Positions 12,261 to 25,472 are shown, counted from the stretch's first letter. The stretch: 64,000 bases of DNA from Amblyornis subalaris (GCA_018881555.1 JACAXG010000014.1:1428586-1492585), one strand, 5' to 3'. Translations and numbers: made by a program. The notes: a model not told the origin generated them from the letters alone.

Positions 12261-14109
12261 AAGCTTTCAGTCTCGGAGGTACTCGGGGAAAGTTACCCAT
12301 AAACACCGTCGTGAGAGGCTGCAGAGGGGAGGAACTCCTGTGGGCTCTGTCCGAGGAGTAATTAGCCCCCCAAATTCAGCAAGGTTTAACCCACAGAGCT
12401 GTATATATAAAACAGAATCCATATTTTCTGTGGAACCAGCAAGCGTGACCCTGCGTGAGCCAGCACTGCACAACTGGATCCTCACATCTGGGCAACCCAG
12501 AGAGCGAGGCAAGGAGAAAAGTTCCAGCAAACCCCTCTCACCCTGAAGGAGTCCAGAAGACACTCCTGANGTGGTCCCTCGGGATGAGGCCTCCGGGTGC
12601 TCCTGGCTGGCTGGGAGCTGCCACAGCCTTTCAGAGGCACCGAGAGATGCTCGGGCTGCGAAACGCCCAATTCGCTGTTGAAAACCGGATTTAAGCAGCT
12701 GGTTTTGAACATTTGTGGTAAAAGAGAGACCCGAAATAGCATTGTGTGATTTGGGGTGAAGTGCCCNGAGGCCTGGTGATAATAATTGTAGTACTCTTTA
12801 AAAAGAAAAATGACATTTTTTTTCCAGGCGGTGAAAGCCGCTGACGACATCCCTGGGGAGCTCCGGGAGCTTTGGAGAGGAGGAATTCTGTCTTTTCAGA
12901 GGCTGACGAACGACAGCAGCTCAGCAGCCTGGAACGTGGCTCATTCCTGGAGCCCTGGATCAAACTCAGTGTGGCGGGGATGCTGCCCTGGGCTCGTGGT
13001 GTCACCAGCCGGAGGGACCAGCCAGCCAGGAGAAACCCAGCAGCTGGAAAACCCACCGGGTATTCCCATGGAAGCTCTGCTTTAGGAATCACTCCCTGCT
13101 CATCCTCATGGAAGGAGGTGAGGTGGGTGCTGCTGGCTGGGTGGGAAGNGTGGCTTGTTCTCCTCTCAGGTGTGAGAGGTGTGAACCATCCTAAGGGTAC
13201 CTCAAGGCCAGGAGGGTGGTCTGAATTATCCCAGTCCCTGCTGCTGACGGGTCTGTTGGAATCAAACTGATCCCAAGACTAAGCTGCCTNTAAATGGCTC
13301 CTCATTCTGTGAAAAGCACATTATTGTGCAGGTTCTCCTTCAGCTCGAGGCTCTTCCCACCGCCATCCTCATTCCCACTGTATTTTCCTGCTCTGCTCAG
13401 CCCTGTAAGGCCACAACATGACGTGGGGTGTCTTTTTAACCCCCTCAAAATTCCAGTGTAATGATAGACTGGGAAGATGGTGCTGCACTGGTCACTGCAT
13501 GTTGACTCCATGGCTGCACNGAGAGGTTTCCAAGGAAAAGTGGCTTTTAATGTATTGATCGCTGCTATGTGATTACACCGGGAAAAAGGTCGGAGAGAAA
13601 ATGCCAATAATGGTGCAAAACTTGAAAGCAAATTAATGCTTTTCCATCTTCACCCTCCTGCCTGCCTTCAGCACGGAAGAGCAGCCGGAAGCAGAGCCTT
13701 GCACAGGGATGCTGGGGTGAGGTCTTCTCCTTCCCACTGCACGGAAAACAGGGATAGATATGTGGTCTTGTCCTGCTTAAATACTCCCAATCTGCGCCCA
13801 AAGGTCACACCACTGAGCCGTGGGTGCTGGGACAACTCCCCAAGCACATGGACACGGGAAAAATGAACCAGAATCAGGAACCCGAAACAAACACACCTTT
13901 TCAAACCACTGAGAATGGGTCTGGAATAAGAGCTCTGATATTTTAGGTGAATCAGGAAGTTCAGAGTATACTACAAAAGGCAGAGGCACACATGCCATGG
14001 GTATCCTTGGGCAGAGAGATTGTCATGGAGATTGGGATGTTCATCTGGAGCCGCTGTCAACCCACGCTCACCCAAACGGGCTCGGCGGCGTGGGTGGAAA
14101 ACAAACCCA
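12261..14109. other. Intergenic, nothing recognised
   Basis: Unique sequence without repeats, RNA genes or credible coding frames. Confidence 0.55.
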
Positions 14110-14560
14110 GCCAGGAGGACCAACGAGAGATCTCATAGAAACACACTAAAGGGAGCAAATCAATACCAATAAACTACTTCAGATGGTGATTAATTAATAG
14201 CAATTAATTTTGAAAAGAAGAGGGTATTCCTGGCCAGCCCCTCCCCACCTACGCAGCCTCCCTGCTACACGGGGGAAAGAAGAGAAATTTTCATTTGTCG
14301 AACCTGCAACAGTATTGACTTCAATCGACAGAGGGGCTAACCTTTGAGCAATTCAGAGAAAACGTCTTTAAAACACAGTGATTAAGTTGTAGAAAGTAAT
14401 AAAAGGGCTACGCTGCCTCCAGGACGAGCTGAACCCAGCTTGGGANTGGTGTCAGGAGAGCCTCTAATTAGACGTTGGAGCTTGATAAGGTAAATTGATT
14501 AGCTTGGCTCTGTCAGATGGGAGCTGAACAGCCATCTTACTTCTGAACGGGTCCTTCCTA
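14110..14560. promoter_or_regulatory. Candidate conserved non-coding element
   Basis: CAGATGGTGATTAATTAATA followed by GCAATTAATTTTG (about 14178-14212), then CTCTAATTAGACG and GTAAATTGATTAGCTTGG. Several TAATTA-type cores in repeat-free DNA. Confidence 0.3.
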
Positions 14561-14647
14561 CCGAGAGAGACAGATTCCCGGGGATCCTTAGAAAATCCCG
14601 AAAGCTTTGCAATCCGGATGTGCTTCAGCCAGGGAGGCTCCATGGAA

Positions 14648-14720
14648 GGTGGCTGGAATGAGGTGGTCCTTAAGGTCCCTTCCAACCCAAACCATTCCAT
14701 GTTTTTATGACTCTGTGACG
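14648..14720 (+). mobile_element. CR1 3' tail fragment
   Basis: Ends CTTAAGGTCCCTTCCAACCC, AAACCATTCCATG, TTTATGACTCTGTGA. Confidence 0.7.
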
Positions 14721-17700
14721 TCTCACCTCCTCGGAGGTCACGACCACTCCNAAACTTCCTTATCCATCGGAGAACAAACACCCAAATTTCACCGTCTCAT
14801 CCGGGCCCTGCCGTTGGGGTATGGATTGATGCTCTACCGAAAACCATTCCTGCAGGTTCCCTCACTCCAAGGAACCTCGGAACGTTTTGGGAAGCGTTTC
14901 CTTCTGATCCAGGAGCATGGATTGTGTGTCTTTGAGTGAGAGAAGCACCAGAGTCAAACCTGGGTTGGGGGTGAATTAAATTTGTTGTGAGCTGACGTTC
15001 CAGACATAAGGACTAAACTCCTCTCTGATGACTTGTGATAATTAATTAGGAGTAATTGGTCNCTGTGGTGATGGCAAGTGGGCAAGGCCCGTGGTGACCA
15101 CAGCAGACATGAGTCAACCTTGGTCTTTGGGNTTCATGTTTTCATGGGAATGTCAATTATTGAAACGCTCCTGGAAACGAACCAGTGACATCTGGTAGCT
15201 CTTTGTGGCGGGATCAGGAGACACAACAGCTCAGCAGGTCAAAATTGGCTTCTGAAGGGCTTCGTTTCTTCTCCCCTTTCTTCCTCGACATCCTGAAGCC
15301 CTGGCAGATNGTTTGAAGAGAGTCCCAACCATAATCAAGCAAAACTCATTTCCCACCCTTCATAAAATACATCCCCCAGAATGACCCTCCATCACAACAG
15401 GATGCTCAGAAATTCCTGAAATCCGCTCCTGCTGGGAGCTGCCCCCAGGCAGGAGAGCCTGGCTGTGGGTTTTCCAAGGAAGAGGCAATTTCTTTTTTTA
15501 ATAACTTTGTTCTACCTTTATCCTGAAGTGGAACAACAATTCAGGAGTCGAAGGAAATGGTTAATCACAGCCACGTTTTCTGGGATGCAGCACATGGGCT
15601 TGGACATTATCTGGTCGCTCTGTGGGTTTGGAAAAATCATCTCCTTTCCCAAAATGTGCTGTTTTTAGCTGGTTTTTACAGGTCTGGTGAGTGCCTTCAG
15701 AGCAGGCACGGAGCTGTTTACTAACAATTATTTCCAAACAGACAATTAAAAGCTGATTTAGATAAAACTGTAAAAATAGAGGAATTCCAGCACCGCTCCC
15801 AGCCCGTTTTGAAACAGCTCGGTTAAATGTCAGCGGATGAAAACATCATCCAGCAACAGGGAGCTGAGCCCTGTTTTGAAAAACAAATAGCAGTGATTGG
15901 ATTCAGCTGTGCAACAATGGGAATGCTGGAAAAGCCCAGCCAGGGCTTCACCCACACAGAAGAGCCCTGTCCTTCCCGCCGGCTCCGGGGCCACGGTCGG
16001 GCAGGAGGCAGAGCCCAGGAGGTGCCAGAGCCTTGTGGAGATGCCCCTTGTCATCCTTGTTCGGGGCGAAATAAAGCCATTTTTGCCGGCAGAGGTTTAG
16101 CAGGGATCCCACGGCGTGATCGGGTTTCTCCCTCCGAGCTGAGAGGCTGAAGACAGCCCTGTCTACGACGGCTAGNGGAGCAAATTATTATTGAGGCTGA
16201 GGACCTAAAATGACCTTGCAGAAAGAGAAAATCGTCATGGGAAGGGGAAAAAACCCACCCCAAGAGGGTCTATTGTTAATGGCTGGCACCGTCGTAAAGT
16301 TCACAATTGGTAACTTATTTAAAGATTATTTTTCCTCTGATTTTTGTTGCTTTGTGCAAATCCAGCTTGAAGGGAATGCCATTCTCTCAGCCCTCTCTCA
16401 GCGCTGATGTTTCCAGCCATGAGCAGCCCCTAAACTTGTATTTCAGCACCGAAGACAATTGCAGAAGCAGATCCAGATTCTGATAGGGCTTTTTAAAAAC
16501 AAATAAACATCCCCCAGTGGGGCTTGCAGCCCGTGGCTGCAGGACCACGCTGATGAGTGGGAGCTGGAAAAGCTCATTTTTCAGGGCTCACTGAGGCACA
16601 GGAGGAACCAAACCAGTTCTTGGCTGTTCAAGCAGAGAGTGAGAAAAGAAAACCAAAGGCAGGGCTCTGAAAACGAGATGAGGTTTCTAGATTTCTCCTG
16701 ATATTATTAATCTACAATGCTGCCTTTTAGCACCGTTGATGAACATTTTGATGCAATTTAAGCTGGCACCGCTCCCGACGGCTCGGGAACAAGCACAAGC
16801 TGATCTTGGTGTTGCATTTTGACACATTAACGGGTGAGGACAACACTGCATCCCACTGGAAGCAGCCAGGAGGCTTCTTCTTGCTTGCAGTGCTGGCAAA
16901 GCAGCAGTGAGAGCTCAGGCAGGGAGTCCCTGCAGGTCATGGTCCTGCACCAGACCCCTGGTGAGAGATTTCCAGCATGGTGGAGCCCTGAGCCATGAAA
17001 AATGAAGAAAGAAAAGAAAAAAAAGGAGAAAATTGAAACAACAGAACATTGGACTGTTTTAAATGTCAGTTTATCTCTGTTTCAAATATCAGTCTAACTC
17101 AATTGTAAACGTCAAGGCCTGATTCCCCTGCAGNTCACACAGCCGTGGTGTGGGCCCTCCCTCCCCGCCAGGCTGTGGAGCCCTGGGATGCTCAGCCTCG
17201 CTCTCCGAGAGGGCTGAGGGTTCCCAGCCCCACAAAGGCATCCTCCAGCAGCCTNCATTCCCCTCGAATTGGGAGGAAAAGGAGATATGTGGGTCTCTGG
17301 TGCACACTGATGGAGCCCATGGATGGGACACCCCCACTGAAGATGTGACCACGAAGGACAAAGCTGCTCCTGCCATGGCCTTTCCTCCCACATGAACCCT
17401 GCTGACTCCCAGGAACCCTCAGGAACACTTTTGATAGCGAGCCCTGGATTTTTTGGTCAAGATTTGCGGCAAAGGGACTTCTATAACAATATTTTCCTGG
17501 CTGTGTCGTGCCTGGTACTACATGGGAAGGAACAAGATAGGAAACACATGTGCAGACATTATTTGCTGCAGAAGTTAAATTCCATCGATGACCACAGGAA
17601 TATTTACGTTTCTGGTTCGTAATGAAAAAGTGAGTTGTAATTCTGGATTTGCAGAGGTGGGAGCACAAAATNGTCACGGCATTTATAAAAAAAAATATTA

Positions 17701-18584
17701 ATTCCCAATACTGAAGCCCCCAGTCGGAGTGGATCTTGGAAATACAGGGACACCTCCCTTCATAAAGCTGCTGCAACANGTCCATAAGCCCTTTTTTTTT
17801 ATGATCTAACTCATGCACAAAATTTAATAAAATTGTATTTACTTTTCCAAAGGCATTGAGTGCACACATGTGGAAGGATATATAGAGAATGTCCCAGAAA
17901 GGGGGGAAGATGTTTGTCCAAATTCCCCTCCTTTTTAGTTACTGATCAAATATGACCCCAGTTGGACATTCCACAGATTACATTCACTCAGAATNGGATG
18001 TAGGACCAGAAATTTTTCACATTTTGTCTCCAAAAGCTCCAACAGAGCCAAATTTTGCTTCTGCCATTGAAGTCAAGAGCACAGGAAGTGGCTCCTGTGG
18101 CTGCAGCTGCCATACAGGAAGCTCTTGTTTTATGGGATCATATTCATCCTTCAAAGCAGCATTTGGAACGCTTTGGGACAGAGGTATTTAATGCAGGATA
18201 GCAGGCGATGGGGAGTTCAGGAGCTTGGCTTCTCCAGCCCTTTGATCCGTTTTTCCTGTGCCAGGAAGGTGCAAAAACCCTTCTGGGATTACCCATGCGG
18301 CTGGGACGTTCCCAAGGCCTCTCCCATCGTCCAACAGGTGACTCCAAAGCCATTTGGGAAGAATCCNGGTGCCCAGTGTGGCTTCCCGTGGGAGGACCCG
18401 GGGGGCTGCTCCTCCCCGGCGCTGCTGCCCCGGTGCTGACGGCCAAACCCCGCGCTCGGCAGCCCAGACGTTGTTTGGAATATTTCCCAAACCAGTCAAA
18501 ACCCAGAGAGCTGATTTTTCAGCCTGAAGGTGTGGCAGCAAAATGAAGAATAACCGAAGTAAACTCACTAATGAGCAAAAAAAT
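14721..18584. other. Intergenic, nothing recognised
   Basis: Unique sequence. Around 16690-16830 there is a short homeobox-like patch (GATATTATTAATCTACAATG). The 225-codon minus frame at 17192-17869 contains Ns and no domain I recognise. Confidence 0.55.
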
Positions 18585-19140
18585 CCTTGGCTGTGTCTGT
18601 GTCCAGCGGTGGTGACGANTCTTTATTGATTAGGTTGAACAGGATTGCTCTCTCATTATGTGACCCACTGACGCTCTGAAAATGTTAGAGAAAACTTGCA
18701 ATTGGAGCTACACGAGCAGTTATTAAACAAGGCTTTAGCACTGGAGGCCAGGATTTCCCTTTAATCAATCACAACACTTTGGTTGAAAGGACTAATTGAG
18801 CACATTTCATTTTTCCCACTATTTTTGGGTGGCAGAGGAGCTGGCACGGCGTGCAGACCACCATGGCTGCTCCATGAATTATAAGGAGCTAAATTTCCAA
18901 TGTTCCAGCCGCCTCCTGGAGCGGTGTTACCCTACAGGCATTAGGGGAGAGCATTTTAATAATGAAAACCTTAAAAATTATAGATATGTCCGGGTCGAAT
19001 ACGCTGTCACACCTTCAATGAAGATAACAGATTTGTACAAGCACCTAAAATATTCCTGCAGACTTTGGAATTTAGGCTTATGGCATAATAGCATTTGCAC
19101 AATAATTCAATCTAATTGTGCGGGGAAGCTGTAAAACTGC
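18585..19140. promoter_or_regulatory. Candidate conserved non-coding element
   Basis: Repeat-free, AT-rich, homeobox-site-rich block: TTTATTGATTAGGTTGAACA, CCCTTTAATCAATCACAAC, GGACTAATTGAGCACATTTC, ATGAATTATAAGGAGC, CACAATAATTCAATCTAATT. A 112-codon frame (18796-19134) lies inside but shows no protein features I recognise. Confidence 0.4.
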
Positions 19141-19289
19141 TCCATCTCTGATGCTTTACTGTGCAGGGGGAAAAAAAAAGGATGCTGTTCCACCTTTTTC
19201 GCTGACATCTAATGTTTCAGGTTTTTAAAAATATTGTATAAAGACTGAGATTTATTTCCTAAGATGTTTCATTAATGGTTGTGGCAGGC

Positions 19290-19830
19290 AGCTGGCCTGA
19301 GGTTTGACACACAATAAAATCCATGTCAAGAATATTAAAGATAGTGCAAAAGATAACTATGAATTTACATTCAAACAGGCTTTTGACAAAGCCATTGCAA
19401 CAGGCTCCTAATCAGGTCTTGAGACCCAGCCTGCCCTCTCTTTAAACCCGTGATCTTGAAAAGGAGCTTTAAATTGGAAATTATTACACATTAAAACCTC
19501 AACATGGGCCGGATCGAAGCGGATCGATATCTTGCCGAGCACAATAAATCAGCCGCTGCTCTGCGGTTACTGTTTGCTGAACATATTTAAATTTTCTTGT
19601 AACAAATTAATTCCAACATTTTCTCTTGATTGAATTAGGGCAAGTGTTGGAGCTGTCACAAGTATTTCACTGCTTCAGGGAGACAAATTGCTCGTCTGGA
19701 CATGGGTAACAAGCCAAAGTGTTGAGTCCCTGATAATCTTCCCACTAATTCTCCATTACAGCAAAATGAAGCCATAAATCACCGTGACAGCTGATCGATG
19801 CAAACATTGTTTCCGCCATGATTGCCAGCG
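19290..19830. promoter_or_regulatory. Candidate enhancer with PBX/HOX-MEIS-POU-SOX cluster
   Basis: Repeat-free AT-rich block ending in a dense motif cluster: CCATAAATCA (19772-19781, reverse TGATTTATGG, PBX/HOX type), TGACAG (19785-19790, MEIS/TGIF type), ATGCAAA (19798-19804, POU type) and ACATTGT (19804-19810, SOX type) within 40 bp. Confidence 0.45.
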
Positions 19831-20129
19831 CTCCCCGCGGACCCACTGTCCGCTCACAATTCCCGGGAATTACTCCCCGGGCAGGCTCCCCGGGAGCGCG
19901 CCGGCCCCGCTCCGGAGGCGCTGCCGTGGCACAAGCAACCATCTCATTCCGGGGCTGGGCCCGCTCCCCCAGCAGCACGCCCGAATCCCAACGCCACGTT
20001 TAGGGCCATCCTTTAAAGCTCGGGACCGTCCCTCCCGCCATCGCTCTCCCGGCTGGAAAAATGGGATTTTAAACCTCCTGCTTTGTAAAATAATTCCGCG
20101 GGGCTGTGACGGCGTCGGGCTCCGGCCCT

Positions 20130-20290
20130 GTCGCTTCCCCTTAACCAACTGGTGGCGAGTTGGATGAAATTACTTGACCCTTTATCGAGTTCTGCTAATG
20201 CCTTCTAAAAAAGAAATTAAAGCGGCCGGCGGCGCGGCCCGCGGAGCTCCGCGCGCACATTTAATTCCAGGGAAGATGGATTAAGTAGTT
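20130..20290. promoter_or_regulatory. Candidate element with GC core
   Basis: AT-rich flanks (GATGAAATTACTTGACCC, AAGAAATTAAAG, CATTTAATTCC) enclose a CpG-rich core at about 20221-20259 (GCGGCCGGCGGCGCGGCCCG). Function is inferred only from this mosaic. Confidence 0.25.
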
Positions 20291-20887
20291 CCCAGAACTA
20301 ATTCACGCGCCCAGGTGGCTCCGTGGCGTTCCCTGCTCCGGCCGAGGAACCCGGGAACGAACACAGAGCATGGAAAACTGTCTGTGTGGGTTAGCAGCCC
20401 CAATCCAGACTGGGAATTCCGAGTGGNGACGGGGCTGGTGCGGTGCTCCGAGGGAGGAGGGTTGTCCCCCAAATGGGGATGTGACAAGGAGGAAAGATGG
20501 AGTAAGTGCCCCCTTCCCATGCAAGGAGCTGTTTGCATCTCTGAGAGAATGCAATAAAAGGGATTAAAATAATGTAGGAGTGGTTTCAGGACAGCTTTAG
20601 GATTGCTGCATGGAATGTTTTCCCCATGTGTGACCGAGAGCAGCACAAGGACCCCAGACCAGGGCCACTCGGCGTGGCTGTGCCTCTGACCNGGCAGGGT
20701 TGGGTGTCACAGCCCTAAACTGGCCCAGCCACCAGGGCAACCTCACCGTCCTCAACCCTCTCTGCCCATGTGAGCCAGGCTTTCCCAAACCCTGCTTTAG
20801 GGCAGCTCCTTGGAGAAGGCTGGAATGGGACCCTGCTCCGGACTTGTGAGCAGTGCTGGGAGCTCAGGGATCCAAATACAGCATCGA

Positions 20888-21112
20888 ACTGTGGAATAAT
20901 TTAGGTTGGGAAAGCCCTCTCAGATGATTGAGGGCAACCATTCCCCAGCACTGCCAAGGCCACCACTGCCCCGTGTCCCCAGGCACCACATCCACACGGC
21001 TTTTAAATCCCTCCAGGGATGGGGACTCCACCACTGCCCTAGAAAATAATTTTTCCTTAATATCCAACNTAAATCTCCCCTGGTGCAACTTGAGGCCGGT
21101 TCCTTTTGTCCT
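20888..21112 (-). mobile_element. CR1 3' fragment, antisense
   Basis: Reverse of the CR1 subtype seen at 1-385: GCACCACATCCACACGGCTT, CCATCACTGCC-like text, AAATAATTTTTCCTTAATAT and GGTGCAACTTGAGGCCGG. Confidence 0.8.
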
Positions 21113-22029
21113 AAGTGCAGCAAGTGTGCCCCAGGTCACCAGGGAGATGCTCCCAGCTGCCTGTGGAGAGAGGGGACAACAGCTGTGCTCAGTCCAAATG
21201 CATCCAGCAAGATCCCTGCCAGGGAATAACAAGATATTCCCGAATATCCAGGCTCCAGAGCTGGATTGTTTTAGATATCAACGATGCTGCGTTATCAGCT
21301 CTGAAACTCCACTGTCAGGAGCAGAAAAGGCACCGCCTTCCCCTGGCTGGTTATTGATCAGTGAAAGCTGGGAAAGCAGCAAGTGGGTAACAAACTCCAT
21401 CTCCTCACATAAAACACAGGGTGCTTCATCCTGTCAGCATCGCAGCCTCTCCGCTCCAGCACCAGACAAATTCCAACGTGTGTTCCAAGGAATTACNAGG
21501 GGGTGGTTTGTGATCTCCTGCGTGCAGAAAGAGCCTCTTCCCAGGAGCCAAAATTCACCCCCCNGTGCCTGCCACAGCCACGGCTCCCAGTTCTCCCCCC
21601 CCCACGGCAGATCCAGGGAGTTCATCCCGGGATTGGATGCGAAGGGTGAGAGGGTTCCAGGGCATCCATCACTGTCCCCCTGCGAGTCGTTCCCGACCGA
21701 TCACGGGTAGAGATCGATGAGGGATCGTTCGGGAGGAGGGGGAGAGGCTGGAGGTGACCAGAGGCACAGGAAACAATAACAAACCCTGGGCTGGGGTGGA
21801 TATGATGGATCAGAGAATTTAAGGATAGCTTAAAAAAAAAAAAACCGTTTCTGTATCGCTTCTGCATCGTTCCCTGTTTTTCCCTGCTGCAAGTTCCACT
21901 TTGGAAACTCTTGTTATAATTGAAATACACTTAATTGAGACACACTTAACTGAGACTAATTGAAATTCCNCTGCCACAGCAGTAAATCAAAAAGGAGGGG
22001 AGAAGATCAGAAGGGATCTTTTCTTGACA
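21113..22029. other. Intergenic, nothing recognised
   Basis: Unique sequence following an antisense CR1. The 260-codon plus frame (20928-21710) is partly CR1-derived and unsupported. Confidence 0.55.
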
Positions 22030-23130
22030 TTGCTAAACTCCAGCTTGTTTTGCTGTTCCAAACTGGAGCGCTGCTAATAAAAAGCCTTGTTCTTCTGCAA
22101 TAATTGTGCATTTTCATATATTGTTTCTAAGAAAAGGAATCCATTAAAACCAGAGAAACAATCCCAAAGAAATGCCAGTCAAAGCCATTAAGATGTTTTC
22201 ACTGATGCACCGCATNTAAATCTGATTTATGTTGGTTTAAACAGTTAAGAAATCCCCGAAATAACTTCATTTATTATTTTATTGCCTGATTAATGATCCA
22301 GAGGAACTGATTTGTAGCTGAAGTTTTACAGAACGCAAAATTAAAATAAGAGCCTTTTGTAAAAACGTCCNGTATTTGTTCAATTATGTGTTTGAAACTG
22401 AAACAAATATAAAAACTTCAATAAATACATTTTCTCCCAAGGAGTGACACGCTGTGGGTTTGCTGTTATTGTTGGGTTTGATGTTTCTGCCTCTAAGGAG
22501 GTCAGCAATATGGAAACATAAAGGCCAATTTAATTTGTGCATCTGTGGCTGCCAAGTATTTTAATTCCGACAGCTGTGACTGAAGAGTTAATATTTTACT
22601 TGTCAAAATCCAAAAGGAGGCCAGTGAATCACTCTAATTCTCATTAAGAGGCTTCCCCCCAGTAGCACCCTAATTCAAAATAATGAAAGTAGAGACTGAG
22701 TGCGATTCTAATACCAGTTGAGACCTATCTTTTAATATTTCTCTGGTGATGGATTAGGGATCGGGGAAATTCATCTCAGATCATAGAGCCTAATTTAATA
22801 AGGGATCATTCCAAGAGTATTGCATTTTATAATAATGTCATTTAATGTGTCGTCTTCCATTTTTACTGTCCCATATGTATGCTTACATGATGGTGCCATA
22901 GGGATAAACTTTTAAAGAACCAGGCTCGTTTTTTTGTCCTGGATCCCTCTTAACGAGGGAGTTTATCAAGGAGATGGTCCATTAGCCAGCCATTATAATT
23001 GTGGAGTGGTTAAAAGAAGCACTGGAAGCCAAGAGAGCGGTGACAAAACCACCAGTTTCAAACCTTGGAGAGGAAGGCAAGGAAGAACATTTAAAAGTGG
23101 GTTAAAATCTTATTTTAGTGTCTGACTCAA
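22030..23130. promoter_or_regulatory. Long candidate conserved non-coding region
   Basis: About 1.1 kb without recognised repeats, with many homeobox, POU/SOX and E-box-like words: GATTAATGATCCAGAGG, CTGATTTATGTTGG, CAATATGGAAACATAAAGG, CCGACAGCTGTGAC, CATTAAGAGGC, GGTGATGGATTAGGG. A 63-codon open frame at 22934-23125 is not convincing as a gene. Confidence 0.4.
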
Positions 23131-24577
23131 TAGTGCCATTGCATGAAAAATGTGGGCACCTTCTTGTATAAAACACACGATAATAAAATAATTTTCCCCC
23201 TGTAAAAACATCTCCACACAACATTTCCCACTCGCTTCCTCAGTGAATTCCTGGGATTATTTGGGTACAGCTAATTGCTTGTTTGGGGCTTTTATGACTA
23301 TTTTCCAAAGCTCTTTTCCCCAAAAATACAGTGATGTGCCGTGCTGTGAGGGCAGCAATTATCAACAACCATTAAAGGATCGGACATAATTCTTGTGCAT
23401 AAATATTTGGAGTCTAATATTTAATTTAATTTGTATTTCTTGGCATTGCACCGAGGGGGAGGTTCTGGGTGATTCCCACCCCAAACCCGAGCTGCTCAAG
23501 GTCAAGGAATAACCCAAGCACCCAACCATCAGTGGCTGGTGATTGCCCAGAAGTTGTAAAGCCTCAGCCTGAGCTTTGCGTGATCACTCAAAGCCTTTAG
23601 GAAAAATGGGGCTATAATGAGNGGTTTTGTTCCAAATCCGTCGGCGTGATTAAGTCTTTATGTTCAGGTAACAACTCCAGGGCTGCACTGCGAGGTTTGA
23701 CAGGATGAGATCAAACACAGGCAGGCTGGGCAGGGAGCAGCTGAGGGAGAACCTGCTGTAAACAATAATCTCATTACGGCACTTCGGCCNGCATGGAAAT
23801 GCGGCGTCTGCAAGGGAGCACAATTAATGCAGAATGAGGGGGTTCGGGTTTGCTCTTTTCTCCCGAGTTTGTTGTCTTTAGAACATTGTAACTCGTGGTA
23901 TTTCTTGCACTTTCCCTCGTACTACTCAATTTTTTATTCCTGCCTTGTTGAAGATATTCTTCCTTGGCATTTCTTCTGATTTTCTGCTTTTTTCCTTTGA
24001 CATTTTGCACTTCTAAGTCCTCATTTATTTACCGACCCTTAATTCTCTTCCATTGCTTCTTCCTTCCATGTTATTCCCCTTCTCCTCAATCTGGTTCTCT
24101 CCCACTTTTCCGGGTTTGATTTCTGAGCTGTGCCATTGCTTAAACCAACATTTGTAAAACTCCTCATATGAGTCGGAGAAGTTTCATCTGAATTTTGTAG
24201 CCTGGATTTTTTTTCTTCTCACCACGTTATCTCTTCNTGTGTCAGTGTCTTGTTTGTTGAACTTGTTTCTTTGGATTAAACATCCAAAGTTATTCCTGCA
24301 GTAGGAATGTTACAAACGTACATGTCTGGCATCTGGAACTGCTTTAGGGACTCCTTCAGTTTGCAAAGAGAAAATTGTTTTTATAACTGGTTTAAGTAAA
24401 AAAAAAAAGGCTCTGGTTGTATCTAAAATAATTAAAAATGACTAGTTTGTATTAAAGAATTAGAAGCAAGTAAACACAAAGTCAAATAAACAGGGTTTGA
24501 NGACTGGTTTTTAAGGAATGTCGCCTGTGTGAGCGATCTTTTTCAATTTCCACTGCTTGTTTTTCCCANATCACCTT
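23131..24577. other. Intergenic, nothing firm
   Basis: AT-rich unique sequence. 23340-23430 (CATAAATATTTGGAGTCTAA) could be a small element. The remainder is unremarkable pyrimidine-rich DNA. Confidence 0.5.
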
Positions 24578-24670
24578 CATTCCCATCCCTGGAAGTGCTC
24601 CAGGCCAGGCTGGACAGAGCTTGGAGCAACCTGGGACAGTGGCAGGTGCCCGTGGAAAGCAAGGGGTGTG
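24578..24670 (+). mobile_element. CR1 3' fragment
   Basis: CCATCCCTGGAAGTGCTCCA, GGCCAGGCTGGACAG, TTGGAGCAACCTGGGACAGT. The tail is lost. Confidence 0.75.
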
Positions 24671-25336
24671 ATGGGTTGGTGGAGGAGGGGGGATGCCACA
24701 ATCCCCGGGCACTTTTTGGAGCTCCCCTCTGGAAAGGAGATTCCCAAAGCAGGAGGCTCCTCCGAGGGTGGAACTCAGGGCTGATTTCAGGGAAGTCGAA
24801 CTTCTCCCAGCTGAGCTGTGTCTCTGAGGGGCTCAGCTGGCCCCAGCCCAGCTCGCTGAGCTGCCACTGCACACCCATCCCAAATGTGCCATAAATAGCA
24901 CTATCCCAGTGGGAAAAATCCGCCGGGAACAGGGTTCCAGTCAGATCCGAGAAAGCATCACCAGAGAGTCAACTCCTGCCAAAGGTCATAAATAANGAAT
25001 GTTTCCAAACTTAGGCATTTCTGGCTTCTCATTCACTCCTTCACCTCCCCCTCCCTCTTTCTCCTTCCCATCCATGAGTCCATCCATAAGCACCGATCCC
25101 TCCCTCCCACCACCTTCTCCTGATGGTGCATTTGGCATTTCTACCTCTCTTCACTGAGCTGAGCTGAGGAACTCCCAATTCCAGACTTGGAGAACATCTC
25201 AGAGTAGAAATACCTTCCGAAAGACACTTTAGGAAGCAGTTTTCCATGCTGTTCTCACTGTAAGTTTTCCTTCCTGCTTTGTCAGGCCCTGCCAGGGATC
25301 AGAGCTACTTCCACTCCACCTGGAGGTGTGATGCCC

Positions 25337-25472
25337 CATCCCTGGAAGTGTCCAAGGCCATGCTGGACAGGGCTTGGAGCAGCCTGATCTACTGGGAGGT
25401 GTCCCATGGCAGGGGGTGGAATGGGATGAGCTTTAAGGTCCCTTCCAACCCAAACCATTCCATGATTCCATG
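25337..25472 (+). mobile_element. CR1 3' fragment
   Basis: CCATCCCTGGAAGTGTCCAA, TTGGAGCAGCCTGATCTACT, CTTTAAGGTCCCTTCCAACC, ATTCCATGATTCCATGG: a complete 3' end with two terminal repeats. Confidence 0.85.

Noticed and set aside
20928..21710. 260-codon plus-strand frame
   Set aside because: The first third is antisense CR1; the remainder shows no protein features.
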